This document shows positions 4,992 through 12,624 of a DNA stretch of 17,726 nt, piece by piece (within the stretch, counting starts at the first letter, position 1; every line of letters starts with the position of its first letter). The stretch spans positions 1-17,726 of the forward strand of contig CAYUIG010000060.1 of the NCBI GenBank assembly GCA_964444685.1, in the 5' to 3' direction. The notes under the pieces are model-generated. The model saw only the letters and a list, made by a program, of their open reading frames with translations, was not told the origin of the DNA and made no database searches. Made by a program: the position numbers and the translations under genes. The DNA comes from CAYUIG01 sp964444685 (lineage in GTDB: Bacteria; Gemmatimonadota; Gemmatimonadetes; Longimicrobiales; RSA9).

Positions 4992-7142
4992 GTGCGCATC
5001 CCCCTCACGATCCTCGCCTGCGCTTCGATCCTCGGCCTTACGCACCTGCGTGAGGCCGACGGCAGCGGACCTACGCCGTGTGAGTCCACCGACGCGTTGG
5101 GTCCGAGCCGGGACCTGTACTGCATCGACCTCGTCCCGATCGTCGCGCTCGACGGTGTTCGCGCCACATTCGAGCTGAACCGCATCCCTTCGGTCTTCGG
5201 CACCAACGTCACGAAGGACGGCGCACAGGTCTACGAACCGCGTGTGCGCATCGAGGGGCTCCCGGATCCCGCCAGCTTCGCGGACGGAGCGCGCACGTGG
5301 GTGGCCTGGATGACGTCGCCTACGCTGTTCCCGTACGTGAAGCTGGGCACTGTGGGCAACGGCGAAACGACGCTGCCGCCTATCGACTGGTCGAAGTTCC
5401 TCGTGCTCGTGACCGCCGAACCCTCCGCAGACGTGACCGCGCCGGATGGTCGCGTTGCACTGCGCGGGTTCAGCGCGAGCTCGCGCATGCAACCGCCGGA
5501 CATGATCGAGTTCGTGATCGGTGCCGCGCGTTCGACCGACGACTCAACCGCTCACGATCACGAAGCACACCAGCAGCAATGGCCGCATCCGCAGATGCCG
5601 AAAGGCCTGCAGATGATGCCTGCCGAGATGCGTCTGCCGCCGCCGGCCGTCACACCGTTCCTGCCCGCGGACGCGCCCGACATTCCGCACGCGAGGCGGC
5701 GCGAGATCGTGCGGCTCGCGGACGGCGACACGCTCGTGCTCACGGCTGCGCCGGTGAAGCAGACGGTGAACGGCCGCACGTTCGTGGGCTACGGTTACAA
5801 CGGCCAGGTACCGGGACCGGTGTTGTGGGCGGAGCAGGACGCCACGATCCACGTGCGCTATCGCAACCGGATCGATTGGCCCACGACGGTGCACTGGCAC
5901 GGCGTGCGGCTCGAGAACCGCTTCGACGGTGCGGCCGGTCTCACGCAGGCGCCCGTGCCGCCCATGGGTGAGTTCGACTACACGGTGCACCTGGAGGATG
6001 CGGGCCTCTACTGGTATCACCCGCACGCGCGCGAGGACGTGCTGAAGGACCTCGGGCTGTTCGGCAACATCATGGTGCAGTCGCCCGACGCGGCGTACTT
6101 CGGACCGGGGAACCGCGAGGAGTTCCTCGTGCTCGACGATCTCGCGATCGCCAATGATGGCAGTGTGCTGCCGTTCGGCAGCGAGCGCAGCACGCACGCG
6201 CTCATGGGTCGCTTCGGCAGTGTGCCGCTGCTGAACGGCATCACCGACTGGTCGCTCGACGTGAACGCAGGCGAGGTCGTGCGCTTCCTGATGACGAACG
6301 TGTCGAACGCGCGCACGTTCAACGTCTCGTTCGGCGATGCGCAGGTGAAGGTGCTGGGAAGTGACGTCGGTAACTTCGAGCGCGAGGAGCGGGTCGAAAG
6401 TGTCGTCGTCGCACCGGCGGAGCGCTACATCGTGCACGTGCGGTTTCCAACGCCGGGTCGCTACGCGATCGAGAACCGCGTGGTCGCGATCGATCACACC
6501 TTCGGCCGCTTCTTCGAGCAGGTGGACACGCTCGGCTTCGTGAACGTATCGGCGACGCCGGCCCGTCCGGATCTCGGTGCGTCGTTCGACACGCTCCGCG
6601 CGCATGCCGGCGTGATCGCGGAGATCGACCGGATCCGCGAACACTTCGACAGGCCGCCCGACCGCCGGCTTCTGATCCGCATGGAGGCGAACGGCCTGCC
6701 GTTCGTGGTCGACCGGTTCATGCGCTTCGACTCGGTCTACTTCCATCCGGTGGAGTGGAGCGGGACGATGCCGATGATGAACTGGAACACCACGACGTCG
6801 GAGGTCGCATGGATCATGGAGGATCCGGACACGGGACTTCGGAACATGGACATCGACTGGTCGTTCGACGTGGGCGAGGTCGTGAAGATCCGGATCGCGA
6901 ACGTGCGCGAGACGCTTCATGCGATGCAGCACCCGATCCACTTCCACGGCCAGCGGTTCCTGGTGCTGGAGCAGAACGGCGTCCGGAACACGAATCTCGC
7001 CTGGAAGGACACCTTCCTGTTGCCGGCGGGCTCGACCGCCGACATTCTGCTGGAGATCAGCAACCCCGGCGTCTGGATGGCTCACTGCCACATCTCGGAG
7101 CATCTCGAGGCCGGCATGATGATGCACTTTACCGCGCGCTGA
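4992..7142 (+). CDS. Exported multicopper oxidase with N-terminal extension
   Basis: 716 residues starting at GTG 4992, with a plausible export signal (MRIPLTILACASILGLTH). All four copper-ligand segments of the multicopper oxidase family are present: HWHG (301-304), WYHPH (341-345), HPIHFHG (647-653) and HCHISEHLEAGM (698-709). The set gives the type 1 Cys699 and axial Met709 and the trinuclear-cluster histidines. Such enzymes oxidise phenols or metal ions with four-electron reduction of O2. It is longer than usual (500-600). Residues about 25-185 form an extra region (VYEPRVRIEGLPDP, WVAWMTSPTLFPYVKLG, KFLVLVTAEPSADV) that looks like a separate beta-rich domain. A His/Met-rich linker (188-213) follows, and the cupredoxin part begins near 230 (REIVRLADGDTLVLTA). 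It is probably first in an operon with the amidohydrolase 14 bp downstream. The substrate cannot be told from sequence. Confidence 0.93.
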   Translation: MRIPLTILACASILGLTHLREADGSGPTPCESTDALGPSRDLYCIDLVPIVALDGVRATFELNRIPSVFGTNVTKDGAQVYEPRVRIEGLPDPASFADGARTWVAWMTSPTLFPYVKLGTVGNGETTLPPIDWSKFLVLVTAEPSADVTAPDGRVALRGFSASSRMQPPDMIEFVIGAARSTDDSTAHDHEAHQQQWPHPQMPKGLQMMPAEMRLPPPAVTPFLPADAPDIPHARRREIVRLADGDTLVLTAAPVKQTVNGRTFVGYGYNGQVPGPVLWAEQDATIHVRYRNRIDWPTTVHWHGVRLENRFDGAAGLTQAPVPPMGEFDYTVHLEDAGLYWYHPHAREDVLKDLGLFGNIMVQSPDAAYFGPGNREEFLVLDDLAIANDGSVLPFGSERSTHALMGRFGSVPLLNGITDWSLDVNAGEVVRFLMTNVSNARTFNVSFGDAQVKVLGSDVGNFEREERVESVVVAPAERYIVHVRFPTPGRYAIENRVVAIDHTFGRFFEQVDTLGFVNVSATPARPDLGASFDTLRAHAGVIAEIDRIREHFDRPPDRRLLIRMEANGLPFVVDRFMRFDSVYFHPVEWSGTMPMMNWNTTTSEVAWIMEDPDTGLRNMDIDWSFDVGEVVKIRIANVRETLHAMQHPIHFHGQRFLVLEQNGVRNTNLAWKDTFLLPAGSTADILLEISNPGVWMAHCHISEHLEAGMMMHFTAR

Positions 7143-7156
7143 ACCCGGAGGCCTCG

Positions 7157-8581
7157 ATGAAGCGAACGCTGACGGCTGGACTGCTCCTCCTGCTTGCGGC
7201 CGTGCCCGCGCGTGCGCAGCGCGCCGCGGACATGGCGCCGGCCGTACGCAACTACGTGACCGTGGACGCGCCCGCGATCGCGCTCACCAACGTGAAGGTG
7301 ATCGACGGTACGGGCGCGCCTGCGCGTGATGGTCAGACGATCGTGATCGAGAACGGCCGGATCACGGCCGTGGGTCCGGCGTCGCAGGTGCGTGCGCCAG
7401 CAGGCGCCCAGGTCATCGACCTCGCCGGGCACACGGTGATTCCGGGGCTCGTGGGACTGCACGACCACCTCTACTACACGGCCGCGGGCGGCCGCTCGGC
7501 GCAGCTTACCTTCAGCGGACCGCGGCTCTATCTCGGTGCGGGAGTGACGACGGTGCGCACGACCGGCAGCCGCGCGCCGTACAACGAGATCAACCTGAAG
7601 GCGACGATCGAACGCGGCGGCGCACCGGGCCCGCGCATCCACATCACCGCGCCGTACATCACGGGCGGTGAAGGGATCACGACGATGACGCTGCTGGAGA
7701 GCCCGGAGCAGGCGCGGCGATTCGTCGCCTATTGGGCGCAGGAAGGTGCGACGTGGCTGAAGGCGTACACGGACATCGGTGCGGAAGAGCTGAAGGCGGC
7801 GATCGATGAGGCGCACAGGCAGGGCATCAAGGTGACCGGCCACATCTGCTCGGTGAGCTTCACCGAGGCCGTGGGTATGGGGATCGACAACCTCGAGCAC
7901 GGCCTGTTCACCAACTCGGACTACAGCCCGGACAAGCAGCCGAGCCAGTGTCCGACGACGCTGATCGCGGATGCGGGCGCGATCGATCCCGCGGGGCCGG
8001 AGGCGCAGCGCACGTTCCGCGCGATGATCGATGCCGGCGTACCGATGACGTCGACGCTCGCCGTGTACGAGCTGTTCGTGCCGAACCGCCCGACGAAGGA
8101 CCCGCGTGCGCTGGAGGCGATGTCTCCCGAAGTGAAGGCGGACTACCTGCGTCAGCGCGACATGATCGACAACGCGCCGCAGTCGTTCATCTCGCTCAAC
8201 ATGCTGAAGAAGGGCATGGCGTACGAGAAGGCGTTCGTCGAGGCGGGCGGGCTGCTGGGCGCGGGTGTGGACCCGACCGGCAACGGCGGCGCGCTGCCGG
8301 GCTACGGTGATCAGCGCAACTTCGAGCTGCTGCGCGAAGCGGGATTCACCGCCGAGCAGGTGGTGCAGATCATGTCGCTCAACGGTGCGCGTGTCCTGGG
8401 CGTCGATGATGAACTGGGCTCGATCGAAGCCGGGAAGCTCGCGGACCTCGTGGTGGTCCGCGGTGACCTCGTCGCCGATCCGGCGGTCATCAAGAACACG
8501 GTGACCGTGTTCAAGGACGGGATCGGCTACGACTCGGCGAAGCTGCTCGAGGCCGTGAAGGGCCGCGTCGGCATCAGCTGA
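7157..8581 (+). CDS. Exported metal-dependent amidohydrolase
   Basis: 474 residues. ATG 7157 follows GGAGG at 7147-7151, and a signal peptide (MKRTLTAGLLLLLAAVPARA, cleaved before QRAAD) targets it outside the cytoplasm. The amidohydrolase superfamily ligands are all visible: His102 and His104 in GLHDH, Lys202 (the carboxylated lysine) in WLKAYTD, His229 in VTGHI, His248 in NLEHG and Asp372 in GAGVDPTG. The flanking beta-sandwich is recognisable in ALTNVKVIDGTG...VIPGL and in the C-terminal GSIEAGKLADLVVVRGD. This pattern is the imidazolonepropionase/prolidase-like group, which hydrolyses C-N bonds in cyclic amides or dipeptides. The first motif is HxH without the common preceding Asp. Lying between an oxidase and a peptidase, it may process peptides or amides in the periplasm; this is inference. 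Confidence 0.92.
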   Translation: MKRTLTAGLLLLLAAVPARAQRAADMAPAVRNYVTVDAPAIALTNVKVIDGTGAPARDGQTIVIENGRITAVGPASQVRAPAGAQVIDLAGHTVIPGLVGLHDHLYYTAAGGRSAQLTFSGPRLYLGAGVTTVRTTGSRAPYNEINLKATIERGGAPGPRIHITAPYITGGEGITTMTLLESPEQARRFVAYWAQEGATWLKAYTDIGAEELKAAIDEAHRQGIKVTGHICSVSFTEAVGMGIDNLEHGLFTNSDYSPDKQPSQCPTTLIADAGAIDPAGPEAQRTFRAMIDAGVPMTSTLAVYELFVPNRPTKDPRALEAMSPEVKADYLRQRDMIDNAPQSFISLNMLKKGMAYEKAFVEAGGLLGAGVDPTGNGGALPGYGDQRNFELLREAGFTAEQVVQIMSLNGARVLGVDDELGSIEAGKLADLVVVRGDLVADPAVIKNTVTVFKDGIGYDSAKLLEAVKGRVGIS

Positions 8582-8633
8582 CGCGACATGAAGTCGAACT
8601 GAACTACACACGAATCCGACGTCGGAGGCCTCG

Positions 8634-11225
8634 ATGAACCGGACGCGCTGCCGCGCCCGTCGCACCGCCCTTTCCGTGCTGTTCCTTCTCGCCACGCTGC
8701 CTGCATCGACGGTCGCGCAGAACGGCAACGGCGCCGCCGCGCCGGTGGTCGTCGAGGGTGAAGGTTCGGCCAACTACTCGCTCGCGGCCCGCTGGGCGCC
8801 CTACAAGATCGACCGGCTGATCTACAGCACATCGGTCAATCCGCGGTGGATCGAGGGGACGGAGCGCTTCTGGTACCAGTACGACACGTCGAACGGGACG
8901 ACGTACTGGATCGTGGATCCGGCGCGTCGGAGCAAGCGTGAGATCTTCGACAACGAGCGGCTCGCCGCGGAACTCACGCGCATCACGCGCGACCCGTACG
9001 ACGCGCAGCACCTGCCCATCCGCCGCATCCGCTTCCTGAGCGGGAACCGGCTGCAGTTCGAGGTCGAGTCCACGCGCGATACGGTGATGGAGGAGGAGCG
9101 CGACGAGCAGCAGGACACGGTCCAGCAGCAGCAGCGCCGCGGCGGCCGGCCGCGCACGCAGAAGAAGGTGCACCACTTCGAGTACGACATCGACACGCGC
9201 ACGCTGCGCGAGCTCGAGGACTACGAGGCGCCCGACAACCATCCGAACTGGGCAAGTGTGTCACCCGACGGTAACACGATCGTGTTCGCGCGCGATCACA
9301 ATCTCTACATGATGACCGGCGCCGACTACGCGCGCATCCTCGACGCGCGCCGCGGCAAGAGCGGTGCGGAGGCCGACAGCGCGGAGAAGAAGGTGCAGGT
9401 GCCGGAGGTGCAGCTCACCCAGGATGGCGTCGAGCACTACAGCTGGGCGGTGCGCGACTTCGGTGACACGGACCAGGAGAAGGAGAAGAACAAGGCGGAG
9501 CGCAAGCGTGCTGCCGTGTCGTGGTCGAAGGACTCGCGCCGCGTGGCCATGGTGCGCATGGACCAGCGCGAGGTCGGCGATCTGTGGGTCATTCATTCCG
9601 TCGGCAACGACCGGCCCGAGCTGGAGACCTACAAGTACGACATGCCCGGTGAGGAGCACGTCACGCAGAACGAGCTGTGGGTCTACGACCTGGTCGATCG
9701 CCGGCCGTTGAAGATCGACACGGACGGCTGGAAGGACGCGTCGCTCGACATTGCGAACGACCGGCAGTTCTTCTATCCCGACTCCGAGGAGCCGCGCCAG
9801 CCGCTCTGGCTTTCCGATGATTCAGAGAACCTCCACTTCGTCCGGATGAGCCGCGACCGCCACAGGGTCGATGTGATGGTGGCGAACGCGTCGACCGGCG
9901 AGGCGCGGCCGATCATCGAGGAGCGGCTGAACACGTACCTCGAGGTCCGCGAACCCGAGCTGCTCTCGAACGGCGACATCCTGTGGTGGTCCGAGCGCGA
10001 CGGCTGGGCGCACATCTATCGCTTCGGCCCCGACGGCACGCTCAAGAACCAGCTCACATCGGGATCGTACTCGGTGCGCTCCATCGACGGTGTCGACGAG
10101 CGGAACGGCCTCGTGTTCTTCCATGCCGCAGGCCGCGAGCGTGGCGAGGATCCGTACTACCAGCATCTGTACAGTGTGCGCCTCGATGGCAGCGGTCTCC
10201 GGCTCCTGAACGGGGGAGACCAGGACCACCGCGGCTCGCTCAACGAGTCCAACCGCTGGTTCGTCGACAACTACTCGCGTGTGAACACCGCGCCGACGTC
10301 GGTGCTGCGGGACGCGCGCACGGGCGAGGTCGTGGCGGAGCTGGAGACGGCGGACTTCGGCAAGCTGGAGGAGGCGGGCTGGGCGATGCCCGAGCCGTTC
10401 ACCGTGAAGGCCGGCGATGGTGTGACGGATCTGTACGGTGTGATGTACAAGCCGTTCGACTTCGATCCCAACAAGCGCTACCCGATCATCGCGTACGTGT
10501 ATCCGGGGCCGCAGACCGAGTCGGTGGCGAAGTCGTTCTCGACCAGCCGCTTCGAGACCGCACTCGCGCAGTTCGGCTTCATCGTGATCACGGTGGGGAA
10601 CCGGGGCGGTAATCCGTCGCGGTCGAAGTGGTACCACAACTACGGCTACGGCAACCTCCGCGACTACGGCCTCGAGGACAAGAAGGTCGCGATCGAGCAG
10701 CTCGCGGACCGGCACGGCTTCATCGACATCTCGCGCGTCGGCATCTACGGCCACTCGGGCGGCGGCTTCATGTCGACCGCCGCGATGCTCGTCTATCCGG
10801 ACTTCTTCAAGGTGGCCGTGTCGTCGTCAGGGAACCACCAGAACGATGTCTACAACCGCTGGTGGTCCGAGACGCATCACGGCGTGAAGGAAGTCGTGGA
10901 CGACAGCGGCAACGTCACGTTCGAGTACGACATCGACAAGAACTCGGACCTGGCTGCCAATCTCAAGGGCCACCTGCTGCTCACCACCGGCGACATCGAC
11001 AACAACGTCCACCACGCGAATACGCTGCGCATGGCCGAAGCGCTCATCCGCGCCAACAAGCGATTCGACTACTTCGTGTTCCCGGGCCAGCGCCACGGCT
11101 ACGGCAACATGAGTGACTACTGGTTCTGGCTGCGCGCGGAGTACTTCGTCAGGCACCTGCTGGGGGATCATCGGTGGAATGCTGACATTGTGGAGTTGCA
11201 GGTGGAGAGGCCCCGATCTCGGTGA
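8634..11225 (+). CDS. Exported S9 family serine peptidase (DPP-IV-like architecture)
   Basis: 863 residues. ATG 8634 has GGAGG 5 bases upstream in a 15-base context identical to that of the upstream amidohydrolase. A signal peptide (TALSVLFLLATLPASTVAQ) is followed by a DPPIV_N beta-propeller to about residue 570 (ASVSPDGNTIVFARDHNLY, LWVYDLVDRRPLKIDTD, WWSERDGWAHIYRFGPDG). An alpha/beta-hydrolase domain follows (YPIIAYVYPGPQTESVAKSF). The catalytic triad is visible: Ser708 in GHSGGG, Asp787 in GDIDNNV and His821 in GQRHGYGN. Odd points are a Gln/Arg-rich stretch at 151-178 and a Lys/Glu-rich stretch near 280-295, both probably surface loops. The D-W-V-Y-E-E-E-like Glu-Glu motif that fixes the substrate amino end in true DPP-IV is not evident, so aminopeptidase specificity should not be assumed. 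It ends the plus-strand block. Confidence 0.93.
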   Translation: MNRTRCRARRTALSVLFLLATLPASTVAQNGNGAAAPVVVEGEGSANYSLAARWAPYKIDRLIYSTSVNPRWIEGTERFWYQYDTSNGTTYWIVDPARRSKREIFDNERLAAELTRITRDPYDAQHLPIRRIRFLSGNRLQFEVESTRDTVMEEERDEQQDTVQQQQRRGGRPRTQKKVHHFEYDIDTRTLRELEDYEAPDNHPNWASVSPDGNTIVFARDHNLYMMTGADYARILDARRGKSGAEADSAEKKVQVPEVQLTQDGVEHYSWAVRDFGDTDQEKEKNKAERKRAAVSWSKDSRRVAMVRMDQREVGDLWVIHSVGNDRPELETYKYDMPGEEHVTQNELWVYDLVDRRPLKIDTDGWKDASLDIANDRQFFYPDSEEPRQPLWLSDDSENLHFVRMSRDRHRVDVMVANASTGEARPIIEERLNTYLEVREPELLSNGDILWWSERDGWAHIYRFGPDGTLKNQLTSGSYSVRSIDGVDERNGLVFFHAAGRERGEDPYYQHLYSVRLDGSGLRLLNGGDQDHRGSLNESNRWFVDNYSRVNTAPTSVLRDARTGEVVAELETADFGKLEEAGWAMPEPFTVKAGDGVTDLYGVMYKPFDFDPNKRYPIIAYVYPGPQTESVAKSFSTSRFETALAQFGFIVITVGNRGGNPSRSKWYHNYGYGNLRDYGLEDKKVAIEQLADRHGFIDISRVGIYGHSGGGFMSTAAMLVYPDFFKVAVSSSGNHQNDVYNRWWSETHHGVKEVVDDSGNVTFEYDIDKNSDLAANLKGHLLLTTGDIDNNVHHANTLRMAEALIRANKRFDYFVFPGQRHGYGNMSDYWFWLRAEYFVRHLLGDHRWNADIVELQVERPRSR

Positions 11226-11281
11226 GGCGGGCGACTTACGACGGGCGACCTGGGGCGGGCGACTTACGGCGGGCGACTGAC
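11226..11281. repeat. 14-bp tandem repeat, four copies
   Basis: Immediately after the S9 peptidase stop codon come GGCGGGCGACTTAC (11226-11239), GACGGGCGACCTGG (11240-11253), GGCGGGCGACTTAC (11254-11267) and GGCGGGCGACTGAC (11268-11281), then a decaying GGCGGG. Copies 1 and 3 are identical. It lies wholly outside the gene and is a small minisatellite; no hairpin or T-run makes it a terminator. Confidence 0.85.
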
Positions 11282-11298
11282 GGCGGGTTTCACAGCGG

Positions 11299-11431
11299 GC
11301 GCCCGCGGCCGATGTCGCGCGGATCCTGGGCTGGCCGAACACGCAGGCCGTCGATAACCGCGTCTACCGCGCGCTCAAGACCGCGCGCGCGGCACTGCAA
11401 GGCTGCCGACGTCGGGCCCGAAGACCTGTAG
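11299..11431 (+). pseudogene. Fragment of a sigma factor region 4 (C-terminal HTH)
   Basis: From about 11308 the plus strand reads ADVARILGWPNTQAVDNRV followed by YRALKTARAALQ. This matches the C-terminal DNA-binding part of a sigma-70/ECF factor (…A…LG…N…AV…N…V.RA…K.AR..L). The frame has a stop at 11278-11280 just before it and no start or ribosome site. After TARAALQ a neighbouring frame gives KAADVGPEDL and a stop at 11429-11431, which looks like the original C-terminus after a single-base shift. The regions 1-3 of a sigma factor are missing. It is probably a decayed leftover of a gene lost between the two convergent transcription units. The family call rests on about 35 residues, so it is moderate. 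Confidence 0.5.
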
Positions 11432-11440
11432 CGCCGTTCC

Positions 11441-11884
11441 TCAGGCCGAGGCCCGCTGCGCGGCCACGTAGTCGCGCAGCACGCCGCGCTCGGTTTCCAG
11501 CTCGCGCAGCCGGTGGTACACGAGGTCGCCGACGGACAGCACGCCGGCAATGCGGCGGCCGTCGAGCACGACGAGGTGGCGGAGCCGCCCCTGCGTCATC
11601 CGGCTCATCACGTCGTGCAGCGAGTCCTCCACGCTGCAGACCGGCGCGGGCCGCTGCATGATGCGGTGCACCGGCACGTCGGCCGCGCCGGCGCGTGCGA
11701 TGTCGAGTGCGCGCACGATGTCGCGCTCGGAAACGAACCCGACCAGCTCGCGTGCCTCGTCCAGTACCGGCAGTCCGCCAATGCGATGGTCGATCAGCAA
11801 TCGGGTCGCACGGCCGACGTTCGCATCCGACCGGACGGTGATGAGCGTTCCTTCCTTCGCCTTCAGCAGATCACCGACGCGCAT
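11441..11884 (-). CDS. Tandem CBS-domain protein
   Basis: 147 residues consisting of little more than two CBS domains. The first spans about 7-60 (TLITVRSDANVGRATRLLID, GGLPVLDEARELVGFVSERD) and the second about 72-128 (HRIMQRPAPVCSVEDSLHDV, RLRHLVVLDGRRIAGVLSVG). A short helical tail (YHRLRELETERGVLRDYVAA) follows. A pair of CBS motifs forms a Bateman module that usually binds adenosine nucleotides and senses energy state. Stand-alone proteins of this type are common and mostly unassigned. The start at 11884 is supported by AGGAGG 4 bases upstream. It is 62 bp downstream of the Uma2 gene on the same strand and may share its transcript. No catalytic domain is fused to it. Confidence 0.93.
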   Translation of the reverse strand: MRVGDLLKAKEGTLITVRSDANVGRATRLLIDHRIGGLPVLDEARELVGFVSERDIVRALDIARAGAADVPVHRIMQRPAPVCSVEDSLHDVMSRMTQGRLRHLVVLDGRRIAGVLSVGDLVYHRLRELETERGVLRDYVAAQRASA

Positions 11885-11946
11885 TACGCCTCCTGATTCT
11901 TTCGGACGGCGTCATGCTGAGCAATGCGTGTGCCGCCGCGACTCCC

Positions 11947-12519
11947 TCAGAACGGTCGGAGCAGGTCCTTCACATCCAGATGGAGCGGCTCGGGCGCGCC
12001 GACCGGCTGCCATGTGAACCGGTCGGCGTAGCGTTCCGGTTCACGTGCACCCTCCGCGAAGCGCCACACGTACAGCGCACCGTCCGCCGGATCGAGGACC
12101 CAGTACTCGGGCACGCCGAAGTCTCCGTAACGTGCGGGTTTCTTCACGCGGTCGATCGAGGATGACGTAGGCGACTGCACCTCGACTATCAACGCCGGCG
12201 GCACCTCAATACCCCGGTCGGAGATGCCGTCGCGCTGGTCCGCGGGCACGACTACGAGATCAGGTCGGAGAAACTGACCCGTCGCGAAGAGCACATCCAC
12301 ATCGTAGAACACGAATCCGAGCCCGTGGCGCTCCACGTAGTCCCACAGCGCGCGCTGAAGCGTTGCCAGGACGAATTGATGCATCGGCGTCGGCGCCGGC
12401 GTCACCTGCACCTCGCCGTCGATGACTTCGTAGCGATTGCCATCATCCGGGAAGCGCGCGTACTCCGAGTACGTCCATGTCCAGGGCGTCGTAGATGAGG
12501 TCATGTTGGACCGTGCCAT
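11947..12519 (-). CDS. Uma2/DUF820 family PD-(D/E)XK nuclease-like protein
   Basis: 190 residues of the Uma2 (PF05685) restriction-endonuclease-like fold. Family marks in order are TYSEYARFPDDGNRYEVIDG (Glu31), the HQFVLATLQRALWDYV helix, the LRPDLVVVP strand (Asp87), ALIVEVQSPTSSSIDRVKK (Glu113, with Gln115 where many members have a small residue) and KKPARYGDFGVPEYWVLDP. These form the usual D-ExX-K style active site. Uma2 proteins are very numerous in some bacteria and often lie alone; their biological role is not established. A start at 12504 (MTSSTTPW) is equally possible, since neither ATG has a good ribosome site. It lies between the hydroxylase genes and the CBS gene on the same strand. 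Confidence 0.92.
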   Translation of the reverse strand: MARSNMTSSTTPWTWTYSEYARFPDDGNRYEVIDGEVQVTPAPTPMHQFVLATLQRALWDYVERHGLGFVFYDVDVLFATGQFLRPDLVVVPADQRDGISDRGIEVPPALIVEVQSPTSSSIDRVKKPARYGDFGVPEYWVLDPADGALYVWRFAEGAREPERYADRFTWQPVGAPEPLHLDVKDLLRPF

Positions 12520-12624
12520 GGTTTGAGTTTACGCGCTACAACCGGACCAGCCGATAGCCAAACGAGCCGATCTGATACCCCAATGTAACCTCGACTCCGG
12601 ATACAACGATGCCCGACCCAGTTC

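Noticed and set aside
4513..5492. Long minus-strand open frames (151 and 323 residues) through the 32-bp repeats and the oxidase 5' end
   Set aside because: They read the same repeat in shifting frames, are rich in Arg/Pro/Ala, lack a ribosome site, and lie antisense to a well-supported oxidase gene.
5544..8773. Two long antisense open frames (527 and 563 residues) on the minus strand
   Set aside because: Both are His/Arg-rich shadows in the frame complementary to strongly conserved enzymes, a normal effect in GC-rich genomes.
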